This document shows positions 52,880 to 61,264 of a stretch of DNA of 64,000 nt, piece after piece; the first letter of the stretch is position 1, and each line of letters starts with the position of its first letter. Source of the DNA: Bacillota bacterium (lineage in GTDB: Bacteria > Bacillota > Clostridia > Acetivibrionales > DSM-1351). The stretch is taken from the NCBI GenBank assembly GCA_023444055.1, contig JAEZRV010000095.1, positions 93,966 through 157,965 of the forward strand. The letters are read 5' to 3'. The notes beneath the pieces are model-generated. The model did no database searches. It saw only the letters and a program-made list of their open reading frames with translations, and was not told the DNA's origin. The position numbers were made by a program, and so were the translations under genes.

Positions 52880-53572
52880 ATGGAGCAGCTAATTGATAAA
52901 AAAATTACAATATGGGGTGACTCTATTTTAAAGGGAGTTATTTTTGATGAGCAGAATGGAAAGTATAGGGTTACGGAAAAAAATTGTATTAGTAGATTTG
53001 CTGAGCTGACAGGGTGTTCTATAAAGAATAATGCTCATTTTGGGATGACATCTACAAGAGCGCTAAATAAGATAACAGCATCTATAGACAAGCAGCAATT
53101 GAGTACAGATGAAATAGTTATAATAGAATTTGGTGGAAATGATTGTGACTTTAATTGGAGTGAGATTTCAAATGACCCTGATGAGTTACACCAACCTAAG
53201 ACTACTATTGAAAATTTCAAAGTTTCTCTCCAAAATATGATAGATATGTTTAAGAAAAAAGGAGTTACTCCAATTCTCATGAATTTGCCTCCTTTGGAGC
53301 CAGAACGCTACTTTAATTGGATTTCTCAAGGGCTTAGCAAGGAAAATATACTGCATTGGCTTGGCGATGTAGCAAAAATATATCGTTGGCAAGAAGCTTA
53401 TAACAATGCTGCTGAATGGATTGCACGTCAAAATAATTGCAAAATTTTAGATGTAAGAGAGAGATTTCTGATAAGCAATAATTATGGTTCTCACTTTTGT
53501 GCAGATGGGATACATCCTAATGAAAATGGACATAAGAAAATACTTGAATCATTCTTGGCGTTTTCTTTTTAA
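52880..53572 (+). CDS. SGNH/GDSL-family hydrolase
   Basis: A 230-residue protein with the four SGNH blocks: KITIWGDSILKG (catalytic Ser), FGMTSTRAL (Gly block), IEFGGNDCDFNW (Asn) and FCADGIHPNENGHKKI (catalytic Asp-x-x-His). No signal peptide, so cytoplasmic. Likely an esterase or acyl hydrolase of unknown substrate. Its start is placed after the E5 hairpin; a longer frame begins inside the leader. A terminator follows at 53617. Confidence 0.9.
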   Translation: MEQLIDKKITIWGDSILKGVIFDEQNGKYRVTEKNCISRFAELTGCSIKNNAHFGMTSTRALNKITASIDKQQLSTDEIVIIEFGGNDCDFNWSEISNDPDELHQPKTTIENFKVSLQNMIDMFKKKGVTPILMNLPPLEPERYFNWISQGLSKENILHWLGDVAKIYRWQEAYNNAAEWIARQNNCKILDVRERFLISNNYGSHFCADGIHPNENGHKKILESFLAFSF

Positions 53573-53616
53573 TGCTTTGAAGGTAGCATACTTAGATTAA
53601 AAAAGAATAGCAGTAA

Positions 53617-53646
53617 AATACTCAGTTAAGTAACTGGGTATTTTTT
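53617..53646 (+). terminator. Terminator of the SGNH gene
   Basis: AATACTCAGTT and AACTGGGTATT pair with one G-T around AAGT, followed by TTTTTG. Confidence 0.9.
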
Positions 53647-53884
53647 GTTATGTGCAAATGTTATTTAAATAAAGTTTAATGTAATTGGAATATTCAAATA
53701 ACAGTATTTATATTTATGTATAAGCAAACTCAATTAATTTAAAGTATTTATTAGACTTTTTATCCTTAAAAGTTTTTGTTTGGATAATAAATAAACATAA
53801 ATGAGAAAAAGTCACAGTAGGACGTTGATTATTTTGTAAAAATGGATATACTATAATTGTAGAGTTAAAAGGAGATATAAAATT

Positions 53885-55156
53885 ATGTTAATTCAATTCA
53901 ATTTTAAAAATTATAAATCTTTTAGAGAAGAAGTGTCTTTAGATATGTCGGCTACAAAAATATCTGAGCATCAGTCACATGTAGTGTCGCTAGCAAAGGA
54001 TAAATTATTAAAAGTAGCCACTATATATGGTGCTAATGCAGCTGGTAAGTCAAATGTATATGATGCATTTAAGTATATGACCTATTATGTACTTAATTCT
54101 TTTAAATTCGGTGGAGAGAATGATTCCAAGCAAAAAGAAGGACAATCATATGATGAAGTTACACCGTTTTTGTTTGATAATATAAGCAGGAGCGAGCCTA
54201 CTATCTTTGAGGTGTTTTTTATTGAAAATAAAGATACAACAGAGAAGACATATCAATATGGATTTTCTATTAATTCAGAAGAAGTACTGGAAGAATGGTT
54301 ATTTTTTAAAGCAAAAACTGCTAAAGAGTATAAAACAGTATTTTATCGTAAAAAGGGTGAACCAATTGACTATTCTGGAATAAAAAAAGGCTCTGACAAT
54401 ATTGATATTTCATTAGAAAAAGAAGTACTAATTGTATCATTAGGAGCTAAATTAAAAATAGCTAAGCTAAAGATGATAAGAGATTGGTTTTTAAAAAATG
54501 AGGTTGTTGATTTTGGTGATCCATTTGAAAATCTATTTAGGAATAGAACATTACCAAAAAACTTTGTAGATGATTCATCTGTACAAAAGAAAGTAGTTGA
54601 GTATTTAGGCTCATTTGATGAAGCAATTCAAGATTTTAAGGTAGAGAGAGAAGTTGGTAGACCAGATAAAGATACTGAAAAAATAAAATTTAGTGCATTG
54701 CATAGTATTAGTGATTCAGAGGATTTGGTAGCACTACCCTTTTCAGATGAATCAAGTGGCACGCAAAAAATGTTTTCCTTATATCAACCAATTCATGATA
54801 CATTAGAGAATGGAAGTACGCTATTTGTAGATGAGCTAAATGGACGATTACATCCATTGTTAGTAAGAGATATTATTCTTACTTTTGTAAATCCGGAGAC
54901 TAATAAGTATAATGCACAGCTTATTTTTACAACTCATGATATATGGCAATTATCTAATGACTTGTTGAGAAGAGATGAAATCTGGTTTGTTGAAAAGGAC
55001 TCAAATGGTGTTTCAGAGTTATATTCATTAGCAGATTTTGTGGATGAAGAGGGAACAAAGATACGTAAAGACGAGGTATATGCAAAAAATTACTTGCTTG
55101 GCAAATACGGAGCAATTCCAAAGCTTAAGCTCTTAGATATGCTGAAGGGAGAGTAG
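53885..55156 (+). CDS. RloA/AbiL-type AAA ATPase
   Basis: A 423-residue ATPase with GGAG eight bases before ATG. It starts MLIQFNFKNYKSFREEVSLD, the usual beginning of ABC-type overcoming-lysogenisation/RloA ATPases. ATIYGANAAGKSNVYDAF is Walker A; ESSGTQKMFSLY-type is the signature, STLFVDELNGRLHPLL is Walker B, and LIFTTHDIWQLS holds the switch His. The next gene, two bases on, is RloB-like. The pair resembles AbiL (AbiLi/AbiLii) and related abortive-infection systems. Confidence 0.9.
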   Translation: MLIQFNFKNYKSFREEVSLDMSATKISEHQSHVVSLAKDKLLKVATIYGANAAGKSNVYDAFKYMTYYVLNSFKFGGENDSKQKEGQSYDEVTPFLFDNISRSEPTIFEVFFIENKDTTEKTYQYGFSINSEEVLEEWLFFKAKTAKEYKTVFYRKKGEPIDYSGIKKGSDNIDISLEKEVLIVSLGAKLKIAKLKMIRDWFLKNEVVDFGDPFENLFRNRTLPKNFVDDSSVQKKVVEYLGSFDEAIQDFKVEREVGRPDKDTEKIKFSALHSISDSEDLVALPFSDESSGTQKMFSLYQPIHDTLENGSTLFVDELNGRLHPLLVRDIILTFVNPETNKYNAQLIFTTHDIWQLSNDLLRRDEIWFVEKDSNGVSELYSLADFVDEEGTKIRKDEVYAKNYLLGKYGAIPKLKLLDMLKGE

Positions 55157-55158
55157 CT

Positions 55159-55805
55159 ATGTGTGAAAGAAGGGGTGTCCGTAGAGACAGAACTACTAGA
55201 GTGGGTAGAAGACCAGAATTAGGTTACTACTTAATCGTTACTGATACAAAAGAAACCGAAAAGAATTATTTTAATGGAATTCGTGACTCAATACCAAAAC
55301 CACTTAGAGATAGACTAGTTGTAAAAGTTGAGAAAGCCGAAGTAACAAATTTGGTTGAAAGTGCAAAAGAATTTGTTAGTGATAAAGATCCACAATATAG
55401 AAGTCCGTGGATAGTATTTGATAGAGATCAGGTTAAAGATTTTGATAAAATAATTGAAAATGCAAGCAAACAAGAGGTAAATGTTGGATGGAGCAATCCT
55501 TGCATTGAAATATGGTTTTTTGCATATTCTGGAGAAATTCCTATGATATCAGAATCTGTTACTTGTTGCAGCAAATTTAGTGAAAAGTTTGAAAAAATAG
55601 TTAAGCAAAAGTATCAAAAGGAAGATAAAAATATTATAAGAAGTTAATACAGTTTGGTGATGAAGAGAAGGCAATAGAAATATCGGAACGTAAATTAAAG
55701 CAGTTACAGCGAGATGGGAAGATTAAGCCATCAGAAATGTGGCCTGGTAATAAAATCTTCGATTTGATTAAAGAGATTAATACTAAGAAAAATTTAAATA
55801 CATAG
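55159..55805 (+). pseudogene. RloB-family protein (AbiLii-like), frameshifted near its end
   Basis: The first frame (55159-55647, 162 aa) holds VTDTKETEKNYFNGIRDSIP, the E-T-E motif of RloB, then PWIVFDRDQVKDFDKII and SNPCIEIWFFAYSG, the conserved acidic core. It ends prematurely as KNIIRS. In the next frame the expected C-terminus continues, LIQFGDEEKAIEISERKLKQ to NTKKNLNT and stop at 55805. One T appears to be lost in AATATTATAAG, near 55635. All recognised catalytic residues precede the break, so a shortened protein might keep some activity. It is the effector partner of the AAA ATPase. Confidence 0.85.
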
Positions 55806-56033
55806 GTGATAGCAGTAAAGTAGAAATTTTGAATAAAAGAAAGGTATATAAGGAGGTAACGTATATTACCTCCCTAACTTTTATAAGTTGCTTTGGATAA
55901 GAATTCTACTAACCTATGTTGCAGTGTATAAGGACAAGTTATGTATAACATATAATTAGTTTCGTGGAATATAGTACGCTTTGATTGATTTATAAATAGA
56001 CATCACTAAACTAGCAGTGCTTTTTATGATAAG

Positions 56034-56729
56034 CTACTCTATCTCGGCAAGCTTATCCTCTATATCCTCTGTAGTAATTGCAGATAAGAAATTGGGCTTA
56101 TACTGCATAGCTTTTTTCAGATATTCTATACACTTTTCTTTATCACCTAACTTTTCATACACTAGTGCATAATCATAGAAAGCTTCAGGGAATTTTGGGT
56201 CTAAGGCCATAAGCTCTTTGAAGACTTTATCTGCATTTTCAAGATCACCGAGAAGATAATAGGTTTCCCCTAAATTGTCCAGTATTATTCCATTTGTGCT
56301 GTTGTAGTCGTAAGCTTCAAGATTAAATTTGAGTGCTTTTTCTATATCTCCTTTGAGATTATAAAGATAACCTAGGCTTCCATAATTATTAGTATTTTTA
56401 AATTTAGATATTACTTTTTCAAGCAAAGATATGGCATCGTCAAGTTGATCCTTTTTCCATAATGCAAGAGCATAATTTGACTGGACATTAAATCTGTCCT
56501 CATCTGACAGGTTAGAAGAATTAAGTTGCTGAGTAAATATTGATAAAGCTTCTTCTAACTTTCCGTATTTTAAAAGCATATAACCGTAGGTCGAAACTAC
56601 TGATACTTTAGCACTGCCTGTTTTATACGCTTTACTAAGTAAATCAATTGCTTCCTGAACATCGCCCTTTTGAAATGCAAGGTTAGCTTTAATTGTATAT
56701 TTTTGTGCTGCAAACTTACCAAATATCAT
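56034..56729 (-). CDS. Tetratricopeptide-repeat protein
   Basis: A 231-residue protein of about six TPR units (for example AFQKGDVQEAIDLLSKAYK, YGKLEEALSIFTQQL, NLKGDIEKALKFNLEAY and LGDKEKCIEYLKKAMQYKPN). No signal peptide or catalytic domain, so a scaffold for protein contacts. Its start codon lies directly after leader element E6. Partner unknown. Confidence 0.9.
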   Translation of the reverse strand: MIFGKFAAQKYTIKANLAFQKGDVQEAIDLLSKAYKTGSAKVSVVSTYGYMLLKYGKLEEALSIFTQQLNSSNLSDEDRFNVQSNYALALWKKDQLDDAISLLEKVISKFKNTNNYGSLGYLYNLKGDIEKALKFNLEAYDYNSTNGIILDNLGETYYLLGDLENADKVFKELMALDPKFPEAFYDYALVYEKLGDKEKCIEYLKKAMQYKPNFLSAITTEDIEDKLAEIE

Positions 56730-56795
56730 AAGATTTATCCATGTCTAGCTATTTTACAAAAGCATTAGGAAATGACATGGACTTAGCACCTCCCC
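56730..56795 (-). promoter_or_regulatory. SD-hairpin-start leader element, copy E6 (minus strand)
   Basis: On the minus strand GGGGAGGTGCTAA is followed by GTCCATGTC (56782-56774), which pairs with GACATGGAT (56745-56737) using one G-T at the base, then AAATCTT and ATG 56729. It has the same stem as E3 except the basal wobble, and the leader text (TGCTAAG) has drifted. It shows the element works on either strand. Confidence 0.75.
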
Positions 56796-57094
56796 TTAAT
56801 ATGTTTTAACTGCTGCTGTAAATTTTAATAATTTTGTTATTATAATTTTGTATATTTTATACTCCAATGAATTTATGACATTATAACTATACTACTGAAC
56901 ATTTAACTATAATGTTAAGTATAATTATATTGTATATAATTATCAATAATTCACATGATTTTCCGGACAATATTTCACCATATTTACAATTATATTATCA
57001 TTTCGTTAGGGATAGGGATAAAATTATTTTTTTTTGTTCGAGTATTTTGCTATAATAGTACTACAAATTCCTAATTAAGAGGAGAGTTTTTCAG
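56796..57094. other. Divergent promoter region
   Basis: About 300 bases between divergent genes. GCTATAATAG near 57049 is a good -10 box for the nucleoid-associated protein gene, and GAGGAG lies before its ATG. No gene is visible. Confidence 0.5.
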
Positions 57095-58108
57095 ATGGAA
57101 TATGCTATTCACATAAACACAGCAGTTCTACATATATTGGACGCAACTATTAATTTTCCGCTGCTTTCAAATAATGAACTGTATATAGATGGAGAAATAT
57201 CAGAGTTTTTAGAGAAACATATCAATAAAATACTAGATGATACAAATTTAAAAAAGGCTAGATTTCTTGAAGATGCAAATACTGTAAGGGATCTATGTCA
57301 AGCAATTAGTGCAGATGGAAATTGTTTTGCTGAGGCTAGTAGAGAGGTAGCAAACATTATTTTTGATATAATGATAAAAAATGTTGACATTATTTCAGGA
57401 GATCTAATATGTTGCTTACTTGATATTAATAATGAGCGATACTATGGAATATTAAAACTAAATTATAAGACAGGTTTCACACATTATGTGAATCAGATGG
57501 AAGATGGAACAACGAACTCAATCATCAGGCATAAAACTTTGCTTCCTACAGAAGGTCAGAAAATTGAAGAGGCAGCACTAATCAGTTTAGAAACTGGTGA
57601 AATAAAGCTAATAGAGAAATTGTATGAGATTAACGGTGCCAAGGAATTTTACCTTTCAAAGTGTTTCCTGAATTGCACTACAGATTTATCAGATAATGAG
57701 AAAATGAAAATTATTGATAAAGTAACCAAAAAGATAAACAAAAAGTATTATGATGAAGATTTCGATAAGGTAGCAAAGCTTAAGAATGTTGTTTCTCAAA
57801 GCATTGAGGATAATAGCAAGGTAAGTGTAGAAAAAATTGCGGAGGAAATGTTTGATACAAATCTTGAAGTACGTGAAGAATATATTCAAGAGATACAGAA
57901 AGCAGGCCTAACTGAAGAGGCAATTGAAATTCCTCAAAAAATTGCTGATAGGAAATTTAAGACTCATAAAATAAAGACTGATACAGGAATAGAAATAAAT
58001 TTCCCTCTTAGTTATTATGATAATAGTGATATGATTGAGTTTTCAAATAATCCTGATGGTTCTATATCAATTATTATAAAAAATGTTAGCAAAATAATTA
58101 ACAAATAG
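57095..58108 (+). CDS. Nucleoid-associated protein (NdpA/YejK-like)
   Basis: A 337-residue protein with GAGGAG eight bases before ATG. AVLHILDATINFPLLSNNEL, the FLEDANTVRDL and SGDLICCLLDIN blocks, and the later KCFLNCTTDLSDNEKMKIID match the NdpA/YejK family, proteins that associate with DNA. The C-terminal third is charged and helical, ending in a beta hairpin (SISIIIKNVSKII). Single gene with its own terminator. Confidence 0.85.
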   Translation: MEYAIHINTAVLHILDATINFPLLSNNELYIDGEISEFLEKHINKILDDTNLKKARFLEDANTVRDLCQAISADGNCFAEASREVANIIFDIMIKNVDIISGDLICCLLDINNERYYGILKLNYKTGFTHYVNQMEDGTTNSIIRHKTLLPTEGQKIEEAALISLETGEIKLIEKLYEINGAKEFYLSKCFLNCTTDLSDNEKMKIIDKVTKKINKKYYDEDFDKVAKLKNVVSQSIEDNSKVSVEKIAEEMFDTNLEVREEYIQEIQKAGLTEEAIEIPQKIADRKFKTHKIKTDTGIEINFPLSYYDNSDMIEFSNNPDGSISIIIKNVSKIINK

Positions 58109-58116
58109 GGGAAAAA

Positions 58117-58155
58117 CAAGCCCAGCCATTTATAGTTTTTAGCTGGGCTTGCTTA
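58117..58155. terminator. Bidirectional terminator
   Basis: CAAGCCCAGC and GCTGGGCTTG are perfectly complementary around a 15-base loop; T-rich sequence follows in the plus direction. It separates converging genes. Confidence 0.9.
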
Positions 58156-58199
58156 TTAATAAGTGCTATTTTACTAAGTTTAGTTTGAATGTACAGGCG

Positions 58200-59579
58200 T
58201 TATTTTAGTTTTGCCATTATGTTCATAGTGTTTTTATAAGATTGCTTCACAAAATCCTTATTTCTATTTGTAATGTATGGTTCGTTAAAAATTGCATCAG
58301 GTATGGGAAGTATCTTAAATACAGGTCTATTATTCACATAATTCTTATCAACCCAGGTGGGTATATAATCTACATTTTTTAAAAGTGTTTCGCCATTTGG
58401 ATATTTTTCAATCTTTAGCTGAATAATAACCCCGTCTTCAGTGTATATTTTGTTTGGTCTCTTGGCTTTATCTCCTCTTCTGTATCCTGAGATAAAATTG
58501 CCCATTGAATAAATTATAAATTTGTTTTTGCCGTTTACCTTAACTATTTCGGATTTCTGAATAACGTGTGGATGAGAACCTAGAATAATATCAGCACCCC
58601 AAGAAAACATTTTTTTGGAAAGTGATGTTTGTGCGGTATTAGGATTTCTTTGGTACTCAGTTCCCCAATGGATGACTACTATTACCACATCAGTACCTTG
58701 CGTTTTTACAGATTTTATATCTGTTTTTATTTGAGTTTCATTTATAGGACTTAAATAAGTGTTTTTCTGTTTTGTCTTAAGACTAGCATCATTGCCATTA
58801 AAGGCATATGAATAGGAAAGAATGCTAACCTTTATTCCATTAATTTCTTTTATGGTATATTTATTTTTTCCATCAATGGAACTGCCTATATTGGTCATTT
58901 TGTTCTCTTTTATTTTTTTAATGGTTCTTGTTAATCCATTAATCCCTCTATCAAGACAATGATTATTTGCTGTAGATAAAACATCAAAGCCTACATTTGA
59001 TAGAGCAGTCAATATTGAATCAGGAGTGTTGAACCTGGGAAAGCTAGTATAATCAGAACTAGCACCGGCTGTTACTGTTTCAAAATTACCTATTGTTAAG
59101 TCTGATTTCTGTAAGTAGGGTGCGACATACTCCAAAAAGCCGCTGAAATCATATGTACCTGTCTTAGTGTTATAGGCACTGTTTAGATTGGATTTATGAG
59201 CCATTAGATCGCCAACAGCAGATATTGTAATTGATTTTGAAGGAGCATGTTCTTGCTTTTTTTGCGATGGTATAGCAGCATTATCTACTGAAGTTGCTTC
59301 ATATGAAGATTTAGATGAATTAGTATTCGATTTGGATATATCAGATGAGTCAGTAGCTGGTAAATTAGCATCTGATGAGTTAGTAATAGCAGTACTATTA
59401 TCAGTATTGGTAAATTGTGTATTTTCTGCTTCCAGGGTAGTGGATTTTGTAGTACTTGGGCTATTATTAACGTCATAGCTCATGAAACTATAAGCTTGCA
59501 ATATGGAGAAGACTGAAATTAGTAAGCAACACATAATGCTTAAAACTAAAAATGTATATTTGAATATACGCTTATTCAT
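58200..59579 (-). CDS. CapA-family (poly-gamma-glutamate synthesis-like) metallophosphatase protein
   Basis: A 459-residue protein. An N-terminal membrane anchor (about residues 8-30) is followed by a Ser/Thr/Asn-rich linker (to about 115) and a catalytic domain of the CapA/PgsA type: ISAVGDLMAHKSNL, LTIGNFETVTAG, LSTANNHCLDRGINGL, VIVVIHWGTEY, ILGSHPHVIQKSEIV and IYSMGNFISGY contain the metal-binding Asp, Asn and His residues. It faces outside the membrane. Its role may be in polymer or cell-surface metabolism. GGAGG lies 11 bases before the ATG, with a small hairpin next to it. Confidence 0.88.
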   Translation of the reverse strand: MNKRIFKYTFLVLSIMCCLLISVFSILQAYSFMSYDVNNSPSTTKSTTLEAENTQFTNTDNSTAITNSSDANLPATDSSDISKSNTNSSKSSYEATSVDNAAIPSQKKQEHAPSKSITISAVGDLMAHKSNLNSAYNTKTGTYDFSGFLEYVAPYLQKSDLTIGNFETVTAGASSDYTSFPRFNTPDSILTALSNVGFDVLSTANNHCLDRGINGLTRTIKKIKENKMTNIGSSIDGKNKYTIKEINGIKVSILSYSYAFNGNDASLKTKQKNTYLSPINETQIKTDIKSVKTQGTDVVIVVIHWGTEYQRNPNTAQTSLSKKMFSWGADIILGSHPHVIQKSEIVKVNGKNKFIIYSMGNFISGYRRGDKAKRPNKIYTEDGVIIQLKIEKYPNGETLLKNVDYIPTWVDKNYVNNRPVFKILPIPDAIFNEPYITNRNKDFVKQSYKNTMNIMAKLK

Positions 59580-60065
59580 TTTAAAATTAACCTCCAGCCG
59601 ACTTTCGGCACAAAAATTTAGTAACTAACTCGACTCTTCCCTAAATTTTACCTATTTAATATGTGAGATATTTAGAGATTTAAAATCCTAAACATGAAAG
59701 AGTTAGTAAAAACTTTAACAAAAAAATAACTATATCTAAGACTAATATATACTATATCATAAAATGGGATAATATTGGTATGAATTGTAGTGCATTAAGA
59801 AAAAATAACAAGAAATTACCATACATGGTAGTAGTCAAACTAGAAATACAATGATGTCCATAGATAAAAATATTTAATATTAATGTTATTGGCAGGATGT
59901 ATATACAAATTTATGCTCATTCTTTCTTAAAAATATTGTAAAGTTATATCATAATATGATAGAATTTATTTGTGCCATATTTATTTGTATTAGTTTCGTA
60001 TAATTCAAAATATAAACATCATTGTAATAAAAATATGCGTTACTTGGCGAAGAAGAGGTAGGAAG
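59580..60065. other. Divergent upstream region with leader hairpins
   Basis: About 485 bases. On the minus strand AAATTTAG pairs with CTAAATTT around a 19-base loop, then GCCGA pairs with TCGGC around AAG, ending two bases before GGAGG. These lie in the CapA leader. On the plus side TATGATAGAA near 59955 may be the HD-GYP gene's -10 region. Confidence 0.5.
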
Positions 60066-61241
60066 ATGGATATATTTACTAGTGTTGATATTCAAATATT
60101 TATAACATTAGCATTCATAATAATAACTGGAATCCTTTTGGGTAGAATTTGGCATTACAAAAATAAACTTGCGAAGATTCAGAAAGTCACTCTTGCAGGT
60201 ATAAACATGTCATCAGGGACACAACAAAAGTTAATCCAGAGAATTATGGAAATTGCAAAGCAACAGGCAAAGGCTGAATCTTGCTCCCTATATTTTGTGA
60301 ATGATGAAACTAAAGAGTTGTTTTTTGGAGTTGCTCTTGGAGAAAAGGGAACTGTAGTAAAAGAACTTAGATTTAAAATAGATGATAGCTTTGTTGCAGG
60401 CTGGGTTGCCACATATAAGAAAACCCTTAATATTAAGGATATAAAAAAGGACAAGCGTTTTAGAAATCGAAATGTTGTTAAAGATTATGGTCTTAATGAA
60501 AAATCTTTTCTCACAATGCCAATAATATTTGGCAGCAAATTAGTGGCTATTTTGCAGTTGATAAACAAACAAGATGGCGGACGTTTCACAAAAGCTGATG
60601 AAGAAATGATGGAGTTGTTGATTGAGACACAGATTGCTCCAAATCTTGAGAAAGCAAAGTATTATAATTTTATGCAGGAGCTATTTAATGATTCTATCCA
60701 AACCATTGCAAATGCTATTGATGCCAGAGATGAATATACACAGGGACATTGCATGAGAGTTGCAGAGTATTCTGTTATGATTGGTAAAGAACTTGGTTTA
60801 GAGGAAGAAGAACTTGTAAGTCTTCGGTATTCTGCAGTATTACATGATGTTGGAAAAATAGGAATTAAGGATAGCATTTTAAATAGTAAGGCAAAACTAA
60901 CTGAAGAAGAATTTGAAGAAATGAAAAGCCACGTAATTAAAGGAACAAGGATTTTAGAGCAGATAGCTAAAACAAATCCGGGAATAGTTTATGGTGTTAA
61001 GTTCCATCATGAAAGATATGATGGAAAAGGTTATTGTGAAGGCTTGTCTGGAGACGATATCCCTTTATTTGCAAGAATAATTGCTGTTGCGGACACGTTC
61101 GATGCAATGACAAGCAATAGACCGTATAGAAAAAAGTTTCCTGAGCAGATTGCTGTATCAGAACTAATAAGGTGTGCTGGTACCCAATACGATAAAAAAG
61201 TGGTTGATGCATTTGTTAGGTGTTTTGAAGGGCAGGCTTAA
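60066..61241 (+). CDS. GAF / HD-GYP domain protein (predicted c-di-GMP phosphodiesterase)
   Basis: A 391-residue protein with an N-terminal membrane segment (about residues 8-25), a GAF domain (about 50-195; SSGTQQKLIQRIMEIAKQQA, CSLYFVNDETKELFFG, FLTMPIIFGSKLVAILQLIN) and an HD-GYP domain (about 215-385). GHCMRVAEYS, VLHDVGKIGI and HHERYDGKGY show the metal-binding HD. The GYP motif reads GYC here, so the proline is absent. Likely degrades cyclic di-GMP. The next gene, 24 bases away, is an adenylate cyclase. Confidence 0.9.
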   Translation: MDIFTSVDIQIFITLAFIIITGILLGRIWHYKNKLAKIQKVTLAGINMSSGTQQKLIQRIMEIAKQQAKAESCSLYFVNDETKELFFGVALGEKGTVVKELRFKIDDSFVAGWVATYKKTLNIKDIKKDKRFRNRNVVKDYGLNEKSFLTMPIIFGSKLVAILQLINKQDGGRFTKADEEMMELLIETQIAPNLEKAKYYNFMQELFNDSIQTIANAIDARDEYTQGHCMRVAEYSVMIGKELGLEEEELVSLRYSAVLHDVGKIGIKDSILNSKAKLTEEEFEEMKSHVIKGTRILEQIAKTNPGIVYGVKFHHERYDGKGYCEGLSGDDIPLFARIIAVADTFDAMTSNRPYRKKFPEQIAVSELIRCAGTQYDKKVVDAFVRCFEGQA

Positions 61242-61264
61242 AAAAAGAAATAAAAGGAGACAAA

